Source: Candidatus Caccousia avicola
Lineage (GTDB): Bacteria; Bacillota; Clostridia; Oscillospirales; Acutalibacteraceae
Direction of reading: 5' to 3'
Assembly (NCBI GenBank): GCA_018712435.1
Contig: DVGZ01000041.1
Location: 53,267 to 117,266 of the forward strand
DNA length: 64,000 nucleotides
The position numbers were made by a program, and so were the translations under genes. Below are positions 1-11,422 of this stretch, in pieces. The first letter of the stretch is position 1, and each line of letters opens with the position of its first letter. The notes under the pieces were generated by a model, which worked only from the letters and a program-made list of their open reading frames with translations, was not told the origin of the DNA and did not search any database.

Positions 1-4
1 GACC

Positions 5-3000
5 ATGCTTCCGGCCATTCTGCCGGAGACGATGAAGGAGATCCATGGCCGCATGGGGCGCGTCCGCCTGATGCAGATTGCGAAGATTACGCCCGACGCG
101 GGCAGCGTGGCTGTCTGGGGCGAGATCTTTTCGATGGAAACGCGGATGACCCGCGATCAGAGCCGGAAGATATACTCCATCAATATTACGGACTACACCG
201 GATCGATCACGCTCAAAATTTTGCAGGACGCCAAGCAGTGCCGGGCTCTCGACGAGCTGTCCAACGGAACGAGCATCGTGGTGCGCGGCGAGGTCGAATA
301 CGACAAATACGATCACGAGATCGTCCTGCGTCCGCGGGCCGTGGCCACGGTGGAGCAGGCCAAGGTGGTCGATGACGCGCCCGTCAAGCGGGTGGAGCTG
401 CACCTGCACACCAATATGTCGAGCATGGACGGCGTGACGGGTGTGGGCGAGCTGATTGCCCGCGCGGCAAAGTGGGGCCATCCCGCGATCGCTATCACGG
501 ACCACGGTGTGGCGCAGGCGTACCCGGATGCGATGAACGCGGCGGCGAAGGTCAACAGCAAGGGCGGCCACATCAAGGTGATCTATGGTGTGGAATCGTA
601 TTTCATCAATGATATGGTTCCCGCCGTCAAGGGAGACTCGGACGCTCCGTTCAGCGGGGAGTTCATCTCCTTCGATATTGAGACAACGGGTTTGAGCCCG
701 AATCAGGAGCGCATCACCGAGATCGGCGCGGTGCGTTTGCGTAACGGGGAGATCGTGGAGACGTTCGACACCTTTGTGAACCCGGAAAAGCCGATTCCTC
801 CTAAAATCACCGAGCTGACGGGCATCACCAACGAGATGGTGAGGGATGCGCCCTCCGAGCGGGAAGCTTTGGAAGCGTTTTTCCGCTTCTGCGGCAGCGA
901 CGCGGCGATCCTGGTCGCGCACAACGCGGAGTTTGATACCTCGTTCCTGCGCGCCGCCGCCCGGCGCTGTGAGATGGAATTCCCCTATACTTATATCGAC
1001 ACCCTGCCGATGTGCCGTTCCCTTCTCAAAGATCTGAAAAATCATAAGCTGGATACGGTGGCCAACTATTTGAAGCTGGCTCCGTTCAACCATCACCGCG
1101 CGAACGATGACGCGGCCGTGCTTGGTGGGATTTTCGCCGCCCTTTTGCAGCGTCTCCATGAGGATACCGGGGCGGAGACGGTGCAGCAGATCAACACCTC
1201 GCTGACGGGCGGGGACTGGAAGAAGCTCAAACCGTATCACCAGATTATCCTGGTGCGCAACCAGACTGGCCTGAAAAATCTGTATAAGCTGATTTCGATG
1301 TCGCATCTGGATTACTTCTTTAAAAAGCCTCGTATCCCCAAAAGCGTGCTGATGCAGTACCGCGAAGGGCTGATCCTCGGCAGCGCCTGCGAGGCGGGCG
1401 AGCTGTACCGGGCTGTGTTCAACGGCGCGCCCTGGGATGAGCTGTGCCGGATCGCGGAATTTTACGATTACCTGGAAATCCAGCCGCTGGGCAACAACGA
1501 GTTTATGGTGCGGCAGGGCATGGTGCCGGACGAGGAGCGTTTGAAGGACTTCAACCGCACCATTGTGCGCCTGGGCGAAAAGCTGAACAAGCCGGTCGTG
1601 GCGACGTGCGACGTGCATTTCATGGATCCGAAGGACGCGGATTTCCGCCGGATCCTCATGGCGGGCCAGGGCTATGACGACGCGGACAACCAGGCTCCGC
1701 TCTATTTCCGCACCACCCCGGAAATGCTCCAGGAATTCGCCTATCTGGGCGAGGAAAAGGCGTATGAGATCGTCGTCAAGAATTCCAATCTCATTGCGGA
1801 TATGGTGGAAGAGATTCGCCCAATCCCGGACGGCGTGTTCCCGCCCTTCATCGATGGGGCGGAGGAACAGCTGAATTCCATTTGCTGGAAGCGTGCGAAG
1901 GAGATTTACGGCGATCCCATGCCGGAGCTTGTGCGCAAGCGTTTGGAGCGTGAGCTGGGCTCCATCAACAAGCATGGTTTCTCCGTGCTGTACATGACGG
2001 CGCAGAAGCTGGTGGCGAACAGTGAGGAGCACGGCTATCTTGTTGGTTCGCGTGGATCGGTTGGTTCGTCGTTCGTGGCGAGTATGTCGGGTATTTCCGA
2101 GGTTAACCCGCTGGAACCGCATTATATCTGCCCGAACTGCAAAAACAGCGAATTCATTCTCGACGGCAGCTATGGATCGGGCTTCGATCTGCCGCCGAAG
2201 AAATGCCCGAAATGCGGCTCGGATTACGATCGGGACGGCCATAACATCCCGTTTGAAACGTTCCTGGGATTCGACGGCGACAAAACGCCGGATATCGACC
2301 TGAACTTCTCCGGTGAATACCAGAGCGGCGCGCACCGCTACACGGAAACGCTGTTCGGTAAGGACCATGTGTTCAAGGCCGGAACCATCGCCACGGTGGC
2401 CGATAAGACGGCGGTTGGTTTTGTGAAGAAGTATCAGGAGGAAAAGGGCCTGACCTGCCACCGGGCCGAGGAGATGCGTTTGTCCATCGGCTGTACCGGT
2501 ATCAAGCGCACCACGGGACAGCATCCGGGCGGCATGGTCGTGGTGCCGAAGGGCTATGAGATTTACGATTTTTGCCCCGTTCAGCACCCCGCCAACGATC
2601 AGAATTCGGATAACATCACCACGCACTTCGATTTCCATTCCATCCACGACACCATCTGTAAACTGGATGAACTTGGACACGACGTGCCGACCATCTATCA
2701 CTATCTGGAGGAATATACCGGCATTCCGGTGATGAAGGTCTCCATGAGCGATCCTGAGGTGATGGCGCTGTTCCATTCCACAGAGCCGCTCGGCGTTACG
2801 CCGGAGGACATTGATTCGCAGACGGGTACCTTCTCTCTGCCGGAGCTGGGCACGCCCTTTGTCCGTCAGATGCTCATGGATTCCCAGCCGCATACCTTCT
2901 CGGACTTTCTCCAGATCTCCGGCCTGTCCCATGGCACGGACGTGTGGCTCGGCAACGCGCAGGATCTGATCAAGAACGGCACCTGCACCATCTCAGAGGT

Positions 3001-3718
3001 GATCGGTACGCGTGACAGCATCATGACGTACCTGCTGCTCAAAGGATTGGAGCCGAAGATGGCGTTCAAGATCATGGAGATCACCCGAAAGGGAAAAGCC
3101 CCCTCTTTGTTGACGGATGAACACAAGCAGGCAATGCGCGACCACGGTGTGCCGGAGTGGTACATCGAGTCGTGCTTGAAAATCAAGTACATGTTCCCGA
3201 AGGCGCACGCGGCGGCATATATGATTTCCGCCCTGCGTCTGGGCTGGTACAAGGTGCACCGCCCGGTCGAATACTACGCCGCCTACTTTACGGTGCGCGG
3301 CGAGGACTTTGACGGGATTCTGGTGGCACAGGGGCGCGAAGCCGTCCGCCGCCGGATGAACGAGATCACCATGAAGGGCAAGGAAGCCAGCAAGAAGGAG
3401 GAGGACGCGTTTGCGACGCTCCAAATCGTCAATGAAATGCTGGCGCGCGGTATTCAGGTGCTGCCGGTTGACCTCTACCGTTCCCACGCGAAAAAATATC
3501 TGGTTGAGGACGGCAAGGTGCGTCTGCCGTTTGCCTCCCTTGGCGGCGTGGGGGAAGCCGCGGCAAACAGTCTCTATGAGGCGGGGCAGCAGGGCGCGTA
3601 CATTTCGGTGGACGACTTGCAGGCCCGCTCCAAGGTGTCAAAATCGGTGATTGAGATGCTGAGCGAGGCGGGAGCCTTGAAGGATCTTCCCCAAAGCTCG
3701 CAGATGACGCTGTTCTGA
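5..3718 (+). CDS. polC: DNA polymerase III PolC-type (5' end probably outside window)
   Basis: OB/PHP region, DEDD exonuclease motif [21 protein letters not shown], Zn-finger [42 protein letters not shown] starts 5 nt into window and is shorter than full PolC. Confidence 0.95.
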   Translation: MLPAILPETMKEIHGRMGRVRLMQIAKITPDAGSVAVWGEIFSMETRMTRDQSRKIYSINITDYTGSITLKILQDAKQCRALDELSNGTSIVVRGEVEYDKYDHEIVLRPRAVATVEQAKVVDDAPVKRVELHLHTNMSSMDGVTGVGELIARAAKWGHPAIAITDHGVAQAYPDAMNAAAKVNSKGGHIKVIYGVESYFINDMVPAVKGDSDAPFSGEFISFDIETTGLSPNQERITEIGAVRLRNGEIVETFDTFVNPEKPIPPKITELTGITNEMVRDAPSEREALEAFFRFCGSDAAILVAHNAEFDTSFLRAAARRCEMEFPYTYIDTLPMCRSLLKDLKNHKLDTVANYLKLAPFNHHRANDDAAVLGGIFAALLQRLHEDTGAETVQQINTSLTGGDWKKLKPYHQIILVRNQTGLKNLYKLISMSHLDYFFKKPRIPKSVLMQYREGLILGSACEAGELYRAVFNGAPWDELCRIAEFYDYLEIQPLGNNEFMVRQGMVPDEERLKDFNRTIVRLGEKLNKPVVATCDVHFMDPKDADFRRILMAGQGYDDADNQAPLYFRTTPEMLQEFAYLGEEKAYEIVVKNSNLIADMVEEIRPIPDGVFPPFIDGAEEQLNSICWKRAKEIYGDPMPELVRKRLERELGSINKHGFSVLYMTAQKLVANSEEHGYLVGSRGSVGSSFVASMSGISEVNPLEPHYICPNCKNSEFILDGSYGSGFDLPPKKCPKCGSDYDRDGHNIPFETFLGFDGDKTPDIDLNFSGEYQSGAHRYTETLFGKDHVFKAGTIATVADKTAVGFVKKYQEEKGLTCHRAEEMRLSIGCTGIKRTTGQHPGGMVVVPKGYEIYDFCPVQHPANDQNSDNITTHFDFHSIHDTICKLDELGHDVPTIYHYLEEYTGIPVMKVSMSDPEVMALFHSTEPLGVTPEDIDSQTGTFSLPELGTPFVRQMLMDSQPHTFSDFLQISGLSHGTDVWLGNAQDLIKNGTCTISEVIGTRDSIMTYLLLKGLEPKMAFKIMEITRKGKAPSLLTDEHKQAMRDHGVPEWYIESCLKIKYMFPKAHAAAYMISALRLGWYKVHRPVEYYAAYFTVRGEDFDGILVAQGREAVRRRMNEITMKGKEASKKEEDAFATLQIVNEMLARGIQVLPVDLYRSHAKKYLVEDGKVRLPFASLGGVGEAAANSLYEAGQQGAYISVDDLQARSKVSKSVIEMLSEAGALKDLPQSSQMTLF

Positions 3719-3727
3719 CAGAAAGAC

Positions 3728-3761
3728 AATGGGAAACCACACAGGGCGGTTTCCCATTTTT
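3728..3761 (+). terminator. Rho-independent terminator after polC
   Basis: AATGGGAAACC-acacagggc-GGTTTCCCATTTTT. Confidence 0.85.
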
Positions 3762-3799
3762 CTTGAGTTCATCCAGCAAAAGTATGTGGAAATTATCCC

Positions 3800-3828
3800 T
3801 TGACGCGGATGATTCATCATGATATTAT
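3800..3828 (+). promoter_or_regulatory. sigma-A-type promoter for his operon
   Basis: TTGACG-17 nt-TATTAT upstream of hisZ. Confidence 0.6.
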
Positions 3829-3881
3829 ATTAGCGAACTAAAGCGAAAGGCCGTTCCCGAAAGGGACGGAGCGTACAGAAG

Positions 3882-5105
3882 ATGAAAAAATACAGCAAAG
3901 TAACGCCGGAAGGGACAAAGGATCTTCTCTTTGAAGAGTGTCTGATCAATCGCATGGTGGAGCAGAAGCTGAGCCGTGTCTTTGTGTCCCGCGGCTTCCA
4001 TGAGGTTGTCACCCCCGCGATGGAATTTATGGATGTGTTCGATCCGGAAACCTCCGGAATCGCTCCGGAGATCATGTATAAAATGTCGGACCGGCGCGGC
4101 CGCCTTGTTGTGATGCGCCCGGACTCCACCATGCCGATCGCGCGTCTGGCGGCAACCCGCCTGCAAAACGAGGAAAAGCCGCTGCGCCTGTATTACACGC
4201 AGCGCATTTACCGCAACAATCCGAATCTGACGGGCCGCAGCGACGAGGTGCTGCAATCGGGCGTGGAGCTGCTGGGTGCGTCGGGAAAACGGGCGGATCT
4301 CGAAGCCATTGCCACGGCGGTGGAAGCGCTCTCCCACTGCACGCCGGACTTTCGTCTGGAACTGGGACACGCGGGCTTTTTCCGCGCGATTGCCGCACAG
4401 CTTCCGATTTCTCCGGAGCAGCGCGAGGACATCCGTTCCACCATCGAGGCGAAAAATTATGCCGCGCTGAATACGCTGCTGGATGGTCTGGAACAGACCC
4501 GCTCCGTGGCGGCGATGCGCCGTTTGCCCCGTCTGTTCGGCGGGGAGGAGGTTTTTGCCGAAGCGGCTCCGCTGTGCGGGAGCGAGGAAGCGGCCTCCAT
4601 GCTGGAATATCTCCATTCCCTGTACCGCAGTCTGGTGCAGCTCGATCTGGGCGATCGGCTGATGGTGGATCTGGGGCTGGTGCAACGCAACGATTACTAT
4701 ACCGGCGTGGTGTTCAGCGCCTACGCGCAGGACTGCGGAGACGCGATCCTGTTGGGCGGGCGGTACGATAACCTCTTGTCCCGCTTCGATCTCCCGATGC
4801 CCGCCATTGGTTTTTCCGTGAATGTGGACGCGGTGGTGAAGCTGCTGGCGGAGCAGGGCTACGCGCCGGACTGCCCGAAGCCGGATGTTCTGGTGTTTGG
4901 GCCGGAGGGCTGCGAGATGAAAGCGCTTCTGTTTGCCTCCGGCGTGGCCGCGCAGGGAGGAAGCTGTGAAACCTCCGTGTTTGAGACGGAGGAGGAAACC
5001 ATCGCGTATGCGCGCCGCGGGGGAATCTCCCGTGTGGCCGTTGTGGACGATACGGTTCGGGAAATCCGTCTGGAGGACGAAACGGGAAAGGGGGAGGCCA
5101 GATGA
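3882..5105 (+). CDS. hisZ: ATP phosphoribosyltransferase regulatory subunit
   Basis: HisRS-like catalytic-core paralogue (PEGTKDLLFEECLINRMVEQKL...MRPDSTMPIARL) directly upstream of short-form hisG. Confidence 0.92.
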   Translation: MKKYSKVTPEGTKDLLFEECLINRMVEQKLSRVFVSRGFHEVVTPAMEFMDVFDPETSGIAPEIMYKMSDRRGRLVVMRPDSTMPIARLAATRLQNEEKPLRLYYTQRIYRNNPNLTGRSDEVLQSGVELLGASGKRADLEAIATAVEALSHCTPDFRLELGHAGFFRAIAAQLPISPEQREDIRSTIEAKNYAALNTLLDGLEQTRSVAAMRRLPRLFGGEEVFAEAAPLCGSEEAASMLEYLHSLYRSLVQLDLGDRLMVDLGLVQRNDYYTGVVFSAYAQDCGDAILLGGRYDNLLSRFDLPMPAIGFSVNVDAVVKLLAEQGYAPDCPKPDVLVFGPEGCEMKALLFASGVAAQGGSCETSVFETEEETIAYARRGGISRVAVVDDTVREIRLEDETGKGEAR

Positions 5106-5749
5106 AGCCGCTGCGCATTGCGCTGACAAAGGGCCGCCTGGAAAAGGATACGGTGGCCCTGTTTGAGAAAATCGGATATGACTGCGACGCGGTTCACAAC
5201 AAAGGCCGCCGCCTGATCCTTCCCGTGGGGGATCGGCTGGAAGTGGTTCTGGCCAAAGCCGCCGACGTGATTACCTATGTGGAGCATGGCGTGTGCGATA
5301 TGGGAGTTGTGGGAAAGGATACCATCATGGAGCACGGATCCAGCTTCTATGAGGTGCTGGATCTGGGCTTCGGACGGTGCCGGTTCGCGCTGGCCGCCCC
5401 CAAAGGGGCGGATTTTTGGAGCGGCTATTCCTCCCGTACCATCGCCACCAAATATCCCGCCACCGCCCGCGCATTTTTTGAGAGCCGCGGAATGGATGTG
5501 AGCATCATTAAAATTGAAGGCTCCGTGGAACTTGCGCCGCTGCTGGGGCTGTCGGACGCGATTGTGGATATCGTGGAGACAGGAACAACGCTCAAAGAAA
5601 ACGGTCTTGAAGTGGTGGAAGAGATTTGCCCCATTTCCGCGCGGCTGATTGTGAATGTGGCAAGCTTGAAGCTGAGAAAGCAGGAGATTGAAACACTGGT
5701 GAGCCAGATGGAGCAGGAAACAAGAAAACGGGAGGGAACAACGCGGTGA
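5102..5749 (+). CDS. hisG: ATP phosphoribosyltransferase catalytic subunit (short form)
   Basis: LRIALTKGRLEKDTVALFEKIGYD; GLSDAIVDIVETGTTLKENGLEVVEEI. Confidence 0.96.
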   Translation: MKPLRIALTKGRLEKDTVALFEKIGYDCDAVHNKGRRLILPVGDRLEVVLAKAADVITYVEHGVCDMGVVGKDTIMEHGSSFYEVLDLGFGRCRFALAAPKGADFWSGYSSRTIATKYPATARAFFESRGMDVSIIKIEGSVELAPLLGLSDAIVDIVETGTTLKENGLEVVEEICPISARLIVNVASLKLRKQEIETLVSQMEQETRKREGTTR

Positions 5750-7035
5750 TCAAAATTGTGACGGAGGGCGGCGCGTCCGCCAGAGAATATGTCAAGCTGT
5801 TGAAGGAGAGAAACCGTGAGGCGGGCCTTAAAGTGGAGAACGCTGTCGCGGAAATTCTGGACACGGTCCGCCGGGACGGAGATTCCGCTGTGCGGATGTA
5901 CGCCGACCGCTTTGACGGCGGCGCGCCGGAGAGTTTGGAGCTGCCGCGCGATCAGGTGGAAGCTTTGGCGGAAAAAGCGGATCCGCTGTTTGTGGAGTCG
6001 CTCAAAAAGGCGGCGGCCAATATCCGCGACTTCCACGAGCGGCAGAAGCAGCAGAGCTGGCTCACGACGCGGGAGGACGGCGTTCTCATGGGACAGCGGA
6101 TTCGCGGTCTGTCGCGCGTCGGTCTGTATGTGCCGGGCGGTACGGCGGCGTATCCATCGTCCGTGCTGATGAACGCGATCCCGGCGAAAATTGCCGGTGT
6201 GGGCGAGCTGATCATGGCAACTCCCGTGAAGGGCGGCAAGGCGAACCCCGACATTATGGCGGCGGCTCTTGTGGCGGGCGTTGATCGTGTGCTTCAGGTG
6301 GGCGGCGCGCATGCCGTCGCGGCGCTGGCCTACGGAACGGAAAGCATTCCGAAGGTGGATAAGATTGTCGGCCCCGGCAATATCTACGTTGCCACAGCCA
6401 AAAAGCAGCTTTACGGCACGGTTGACATTGACATGGTGGCCGGGCCGAGTGAAATTCTCGTTCTGGCCGATGAAACGGCGAACCCGCGCTATCTGGCCGC
6501 CGACCTCATGAGCCAGGCGGAGCATGATCCGATGGCTTCCGCCATTCTTCTGACCACGTCCGAAGCCATTGCCCGCGAGACAGCGGCGGAGCTGGAACGC
6601 CAGGTGCAGACGCTTTCCAGAAAGGATATCATTCTGGAATCTCTGTCCAACTTCGGGGCCATTCTGGTCTGCTCCACCATGGAGGAAGCCGTCGGCTTTG
6701 CCAACGAGCTGGCGCCCGAGCATCTGGAAGTCTGCGTGCGCGATCCGATGGAATACATCGGCCGTCTTGATAACGCCGGTTCGGTGTTCCTTGGGAACTA
6801 CTCGCCGGAACCGCTCGGCGATTATTTCGCGGGGCCGAACCATGTGCTCCCCACCAGCGGGACGGCACGCTTCTTCTCGCCGCTCTCCGTGGACAGCTTC
6901 GTGAAGAAGTCGAGCTTTATCTATTACACGCGCAGCGCCCTGCTGCCGCAGGCGGACGATATCATCCGTCTGGCGCAGGCCGAAGGGCTGACGGCGCATG
7001 CAAATTCCATCCAGGTGCGGAAGGAGGAGCCGTGA
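5746..7035 (+). CDS. hisD: Histidinol dehydrogenase
   Basis: GLYVPGGTAAYPSSVLMNAIPAKIAGV; KIVGPGNIYVATAKKQLYG; AGPSEILVLAD; GPNHVLPTSGTARFFSPL. Confidence 0.97.
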   Translation: MIKIVTEGGASAREYVKLLKERNREAGLKVENAVAEILDTVRRDGDSAVRMYADRFDGGAPESLELPRDQVEALAEKADPLFVESLKKAAANIRDFHERQKQQSWLTTREDGVLMGQRIRGLSRVGLYVPGGTAAYPSSVLMNAIPAKIAGVGELIMATPVKGGKANPDIMAAALVAGVDRVLQVGGAHAVAALAYGTESIPKVDKIVGPGNIYVATAKKQLYGTVDIDMVAGPSEILVLADETANPRYLAADLMSQAEHDPMASAILLTTSEAIARETAAELERQVQTLSRKDIILESLSNFGAILVCSTMEEAVGFANELAPEHLEVCVRDPMEYIGRLDNAGSVFLGNYSPEPLGDYFAGPNHVLPTSGTARFFSPLSVDSFVKKSSFIYYTRSALLPQADDIIRLAQAEGLTAHANSIQVRKEEP

Positions 7036-7039
7036 TTCC

Positions 7040-8104
7040 ATGTATGAGCTGAACGAAAAAATCCGGGATCTCGTTCCGTATGAGCCGATCGCGGGCGAAT
7101 ACCCCGTGCGCTTGGACGCAAACGAGTCGTTTCTTCCGCTTCCGGAGGAGGTTCGCGATCGGATTGCCAAAGCCGCCGCACAGACAGCCTTCAACCGGTA
7201 TCCGGATCCGCTTTCCCGCGAGGTGACGGAAGCCTTCGCCGCTTATTACGGCATTTCTCCGGAGCTTGTCACAGCCGGAAACGGTTCGGACGAATTGATC
7301 TCCATCCTTTGCAGCGCCTTCCTGATGAAAGGGGAGGCGATGATGGTGATCCTGCCGGATTTCTCCATGTACCAGTTTTACGCGTCCATCTCGGAAGGGC
7401 GCGTCGTGACCTGCGGCAAGCGCGAGGATTTGACGATTGATGTGGACGCGGTCATTGAGAAGGCGAAGGCGGAAAATGTCCGCATGATCGTCTTTTCCAA
7501 TCCCTGCAACCCGACGTCTCTCGGCCTTGCGCGGGAGGAGGTCCGCCGCCTGATTCGCTCCGTGGATTCTCTTGTGGTGCTCGATGAAGCATACATGGAT
7601 TTCTGGGATCAGAGTCTTCTGAACGAGGTGGAGGAATACGACAATCTCGTGATTTTGCGCACCTGCTCCAAGGCCATCGGCATGGCGGCCCTGCGCCTGG
7701 GCTTTGCGGTGGCTTCTCCCCGTCTGACGCGGGTGCTCCGGGCGGTGAAGTCTCCGTATAATGTGAATTCGCTTTCTCAGGCGGTGGGAACGCTCGTTTT
7801 GGGAGAGCGCGAATGGGAGCAGCAGGCGCGCGCACAGATCGTGGAATCCCGCCAATCGCTGCAAAAGGCCCTTATGCGTATGCAGGAGGAGCATCCCGGC
7901 GCGTTCTCGCTGTATGAGAGCTGCACCAATTTTGTTTTTCTGAAAACCGATCGCGCCGAGTCTCTTTTTCAGGGACTTCTCCAGCGCGGTATTGCCATCC
8001 GTCATATGGGGGGCTATCTGCGCGTGACGGCGGGGAATGAGGAGGAGAACGCGGCGTTTTTGCGGGCATTCGGTGAACTGATAGCAGAGGAGGAAACAAA
8101 GTGA
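7040..8104 (+). CDS. hisC: Histidinol-phosphate aminotransferase
   Basis: PLP aminotransferase fold (VFSNPCNPTSLG, LRTCSKAIGMAALRLGFAVA); ATG at 7040 after aaggagg; in his operon. Confidence 0.93.
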   Translation: MYELNEKIRDLVPYEPIAGEYPVRLDANESFLPLPEEVRDRIAKAAAQTAFNRYPDPLSREVTEAFAAYYGISPELVTAGNGSDELISILCSAFLMKGEAMMVILPDFSMYQFYASISEGRVVTCGKREDLTIDVDAVIEKAKAENVRMIVFSNPCNPTSLGLAREEVRRLIRSVDSLVVLDEAYMDFWDQSLLNEVEEYDNLVILRTCSKAIGMAALRLGFAVASPRLTRVLRAVKSPYNVNSLSQAVGTLVLGEREWEQQARAQIVESRQSLQKALMRMQEEHPGAFSLYESCTNFVFLKTDRAESLFQGLLQRGIAIRHMGGYLRVTAGNEEENAAFLRAFGELIAEEETK

Positions 8105-8673
8105 GACAAGCAGCGGCGGAGAGAACCACAAAGGAGACGGACGTTTCCGTTCAGCTTTGTCTCGATGGGGGAGACGTTTCCATTTCCACCGGGATTGGCT
8201 TTTTCGACCACATGTTGAACGCCTTTGCGGTACATGGAGGTTTCGGCCTGACGGTTCGCGTGAAAGGGGATTTGGAGGTGGACGGCCACCATACGGTGGA
8301 GGATACCGGCATCGTGCTGGGGCAGGCTCTGGCAAAGGCCCTCGGCGATAAGTCCGGTATCGCCCGTTTCGGCAGCTTTTTTATTCCCATGGACGAAAGC
8401 TTGTCGTTTGCGGCGGTGGATGTCAGCGGCCGTCCGTTCCTGCGGTTTCAGGCGGAATTTTCGCAGGAGCGCTGCGGCGAATATGACGCCTGTTTGACAG
8501 AAGAATTTTTCCGCGCGTTTGCGATGAATGCCGGAATCACGCTTCATCTGCGGTTGGAATATGGAGCAAACGCCCATCATGAGATCGAAGCGATGTTCAA
8601 AGCGGCGGCGCATGCGCTTCGCCTTGCGGTTTCTGAAAAGAAAGGCTTGCTTTCTACAAAAGGTGTATTATAA
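8101..8673 (+). CDS. hisB: Imidazoleglycerol-phosphate dehydratase
   Basis: GTG start; STGIGFFDHMLNAFAVHGGF, VDGHHTVEDTGIVLG, HHEIEAMFKAAAHALR. Confidence 0.97.
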   Translation: MRQAAAERTTKETDVSVQLCLDGGDVSISTGIGFFDHMLNAFAVHGGFGLTVRVKGDLEVDGHHTVEDTGIVLGQALAKALGDKSGIARFGSFFIPMDESLSFAAVDVSGRPFLRFQAEFSQERCGEYDACLTEEFFRAFAMNAGITLHLRLEYGANAHHEIEAMFKAAAHALRLAVSEKKGLLSTKGVL

Positions 8674-8820
8674 TAGAGATAGATTCTGATGATTTATTGC
8701 TGTATTTTTGGAAACACGCCATAAAAAACGAGGCTTTTTTCCGTGTAATGCGGCACTGTTTCATAGATACACCGGAGAAGGAAAGCTTCTCTTTATTTAG
8801 AAAGGCGAGGGTGAATCGTT

Positions 8821-9546
8821 TTGATAGTAATTCCTGCGATTGATATTATGAATGGCTGCTGCGTGCGTCTCGTGCGCGGCGATTACGGCACAGCGTATAA
8901 GGTGGCCAGAGACGCGGTCAATACCGCGCAGGAGTTTGAAAAGGCAGGCGCACAGTGGCTCCATATCGTGGATCTCAACGGTGCGATTGCGACAGAGCCG
9001 GTCAACACGGATCTGATTTTGAAAATCATTGCGGGCTGCGGTCTGAAAATTGAAATTGGCGGCGGCATCCGGCGGATGGAAACCATTGATTTCTATTTTG
9101 ATAAGGGCGTTTCCCGCGTGATTCTCGGTTCGGCGGCGATCAACAATCCCAAGCTGGTCGAGGAAGCCGTGAAAAAATACGGGGATAAGATTGCGGTCGG
9201 CATTGACGCCAACGAAGGAATGGTCGCTGCGGAGGGATGGACGGAAACCTCCTCCATCAACTATCTGGAGCTTGGAAAGCGCATGGACGCGATCGGTGTG
9301 CAGTATATTATCTTCACCGACATTTCGCGCGACGGCACGCTGTCCGGGCCGAACTTTGCGCAGCTGGATCTGTTGAACCGCGCCGTTTCGTGCAATGTTA
9401 TTGCGAGCGGCGGCGTGAGCAGTCTCAAAGATATTGTCACGCTGGCGGATCTCAAGCTGTACGGCGCGATCTGCGGCAAGGCCATTTATTCCGGAGATCT
9501 CAGTCTGCGTCAGGCGATCGCCTTGTGCCGGACAGGAAAGGTGTAA
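8821..9546 (+). CDS. hisA: Phosphoribosylformimino-5-aminoimidazole carboxamide ribotide isomerase
   Basis: TTG start; [48 protein letters not shown]. Confidence 0.92.
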   Translation: MIVIPAIDIMNGCCVRLVRGDYGTAYKVARDAVNTAQEFEKAGAQWLHIVDLNGAIATEPVNTDLILKIIAGCGLKIEIGGGIRRMETIDFYFDKGVSRVILGSAAINNPKLVEEAVKKYGDKIAVGIDANEGMVAAEGWTETSSINYLELGKRMDAIGVQYIIFTDISRDGTLSGPNFAQLDLLNRAVSCNVIASGGVSSLKDIVTLADLKLYGAICGKAIYSGDLSLRQAIALCRTGKV

Positions 9547-9550
9547 ACCC

Positions 9551-9898
9551 ATGACACAGAGCGATTTTTCTTTTCTTGAAGATTATTTTCAAAAATCGGA
9601 GCTGCTTCCCGCCATCGTCCAGGAGGATGGGACGGGAGAAGTTCTCATGCTTGCTTATATGAATCGCGAATCCTTCCGTAAAACGCTGGAAACGGGCTAT
9701 ACCTGGTTTTTCAGCCGCTCGCGGCAGGAGCTTTGGAACAAAGGCGCAACCTCCGGCCATCTGCAAAAGGTGGTTTCCATTCACGGGGACTGTGACTGCG
9801 ATACGCTGCTTGTACGGGTGGTGCAGACGGGCCCGGCCTGTCATACCGGGAGTCACAGCTGCTTTTTCCGACAGATTGTTCCCTCGGAGCCGTCGTAA
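9551..9898 (+). CDS. hisI: Phosphoribosyl-AMP cyclohydrolase
   Basis: [66 protein letters not shown]. Confidence 0.96.
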   Translation: MTQSDFSFLEDYFQKSELLPAIVQEDGTGEVLMLAYMNRESFRKTLETGYTWFFSRSRQELWNKGATSGHLQKVVSIHGDCDCDTLLVRVVQTGPACHTGSHSCFFRQIVPSEPS

Positions 9899-9969
9899 CC
9901 GGCGGGGGAGATCGGTTTGCGCTTTCTCGCCCTGGACAGGGATTTGTCAGAAAGGAACAAGAGGAAATC

Positions 9970-10296
9970 ATGAACGACGCATTGAAGCATTTGTATGATA
10001 CCATCCTTTCCAGAAAAGGGGAACAGCGGGAGGGATCCTATACCTGTTATCTGTTTGAAAAGGGAACGGATAAGATCCTGAAAAAGTGCGGAGAGGAGTG
10101 CAGTGAAGTGATCATCGCCGCGAAAAACGGCGACAATCATGAGACTGTGCTGGAAATTTCCGACTTGCTGTATCATTTGATGGTGCTGATGGTCAATGAA
10201 GGAATTTCACTGGATGATGTGGAGCAGGAGCTGGAGAAACGGAGTGAAAAAACCGGCAATCTCAAGCAGTTCCATCAGGTAGACAAAAATACATGA
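9970..10296 (+). CDS. hisE: Phosphoribosyl-ATP pyrophosphatase
   Basis: [45 protein letters not shown]. Confidence 0.95.
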   Translation: MNDALKHLYDTILSRKGEQREGSYTCYLFEKGTDKILKKCGEECSEVIIAAKNGDNHETVLEISDLLYHLMVLMVNEGISLDDVEQELEKRSEKTGNLKQFHQVDKNT

Positions 10297-10310
10297 ACGG
10301 ATGCATATGA

Positions 10311-10343
10311 AAAATCGCCGGGAAATCCTCCCGGCGATTTTTT
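10311..10343 (+). terminator. Rho-independent terminator after his operon
   Basis: AAAATCGCCGGGA-aatc-TCCCGGCGATTTTTT. Confidence 0.9.
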
Positions 10344-10368
10344 CCGTGCGAAACAAGGGCAGCGCTGT

Positions 10369-11328
10369 TTATTTCCATTGCTCAAATTCTTTTAAGAACC
10401 ATACGTCGCCCGCCGTAAATTCGCGGCCGTTGAGATAGTCGAGAATTCCGCCGGGCGTGGTGAAGGCAAACCGTAATTTGTAGGAGCAGAGCGCCTGATA
10501 GCGAAACCCCGTTTCGCGGTTTAATGCGTTGGTGCCGTATTTCCCGTCTCCGGCCAGCGGATGCCCGATGGAAGCCAAGTGTGCGCGGATCTGATGGGTG
10601 CGCCCGGTGAGCAGTTCCACTTCAAGCAGGCTGAATTTCTGCTTTTCCTGCAACACACGATAGCGCGTTTTGATGCTTTTTGAGTCGGCGGAGGGCTTTC
10701 GGGAGATGTACACGCGGTTCTGGCTCTCGTTTTTTTCGAGATACCCGGTCAGCGTGGCCTCCCGTGGCTCAACATGCCCGCAGACAATGCAGAGGTACAG
10801 CTTGACCAGCTCGCGGTCGCGGACCTTCTGGTTCATAATGCGGAGCGTTTCGGCATTTTTCGCTGCCATCACGATTCCGCCTGTATTGCGATCAATACGA
10901 TTGATCAACGCGGGGGTGAAAGAGTTTTCCTGTTCGGGATTGTATTCGCCCTTGTCGTACAGATAATGCTGCACGCGGGCGATCAGAGAGTCGAAATGAT
11001 AGGTTTCGTCGGGGTGAACAATCAACCCCGGCTGCTTGTCCAGCAAAAGCAGATTTTCGTCCTCATAAACGATGGAAAGCTTTTTGGGGGCTTTGAGAAA
11101 GTCATACTCTTTCGGAGCCGTTTGGAAAAACTCATCCTTGAGGTACATGGTCAGCCGGTCGCCTTCCTGCAAGCGTGTGGAAATTTCACAGCGCTTCCCG
11201 TTCAGCTTGATGTCCTTTTTCCGGATGCTCTTATACAGCATTGACTGCGGCAGATTGGGATAGGCTTTCGTAAGAAATTTATCAAGACGCTGACCGGCGT
11301 CGTTCGCTCGAATCACAACTTCTTTCAT
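10369..11328 (-). CDS. RluA-family 23S rRNA pseudouridine synthase (S4 domain + PseudoU_synth_2)
   Basis: S4 region QRLDKFLTKAYPNL; INRIDRNTGGIVMAAKN; LLTGRTHQIRAHLASIGHPLAGDGKYG. Confidence 0.9.
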   Translation of the reverse strand: MKEVVIRANDAGQRLDKFLTKAYPNLPQSMLYKSIRKKDIKLNGKRCEISTRLQEGDRLTMYLKDEFFQTAPKEYDFLKAPKKLSIVYEDENLLLLDKQPGLIVHPDETYHFDSLIARVQHYLYDKGEYNPEQENSFTPALINRIDRNTGGIVMAAKNAETLRIMNQKVRDRELVKLYLCIVCGHVEPREATLTGYLEKNESQNRVYISRKPSADSKSIKTRYRVLQEKQKFSLLEVELLTGRTHQIRAHLASIGHPLAGDGKYGTNALNRETGFRYQALCSYKLRFAFTTPGGILDYLNGREFTAGDVWFLKEFEQWK

Positions 11329-11356
11329 GGTGGAACCCCGTTTCCAATGAAATAAT

Positions 11357-11422
11357 ACGCCTGCGGTGGGCAAACCACACGCCTGTGGTGGGCAAATCGC
11401 GCGCCTGCGGCGAGCAAGTCGC
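11357..11422. repeat. Three tandem degenerate 22-bp repeats
   Basis: acgcctgcggtgggcaaaccac / acgcctgtggtgggcaaatcgc / gcgcctgcggcgagcaagtcgc. Confidence 0.85.

Noticed and set aside
3830-3882. T-box or histidine attenuator upstream of hisZ
   Set aside because: Leader is only ~50 nt after the predicted start site with one short hairpin; no T-box motif or His-codon leader peptide seen.
5425-7194. 589-aa - strand ORF opposite hisG/hisD
   Set aside because: Antisense shadow of conserved his genes.
8674-8820. hisH remnant between hisB and hisA
   Set aside because: Only 147 bp with stops and no HisH-like motif; no support for a pseudogene.
11357-11422. Possible CRISPR array
   Set aside because: 22-bp units are directly tandem without unique spacers, and no cas genes are present.
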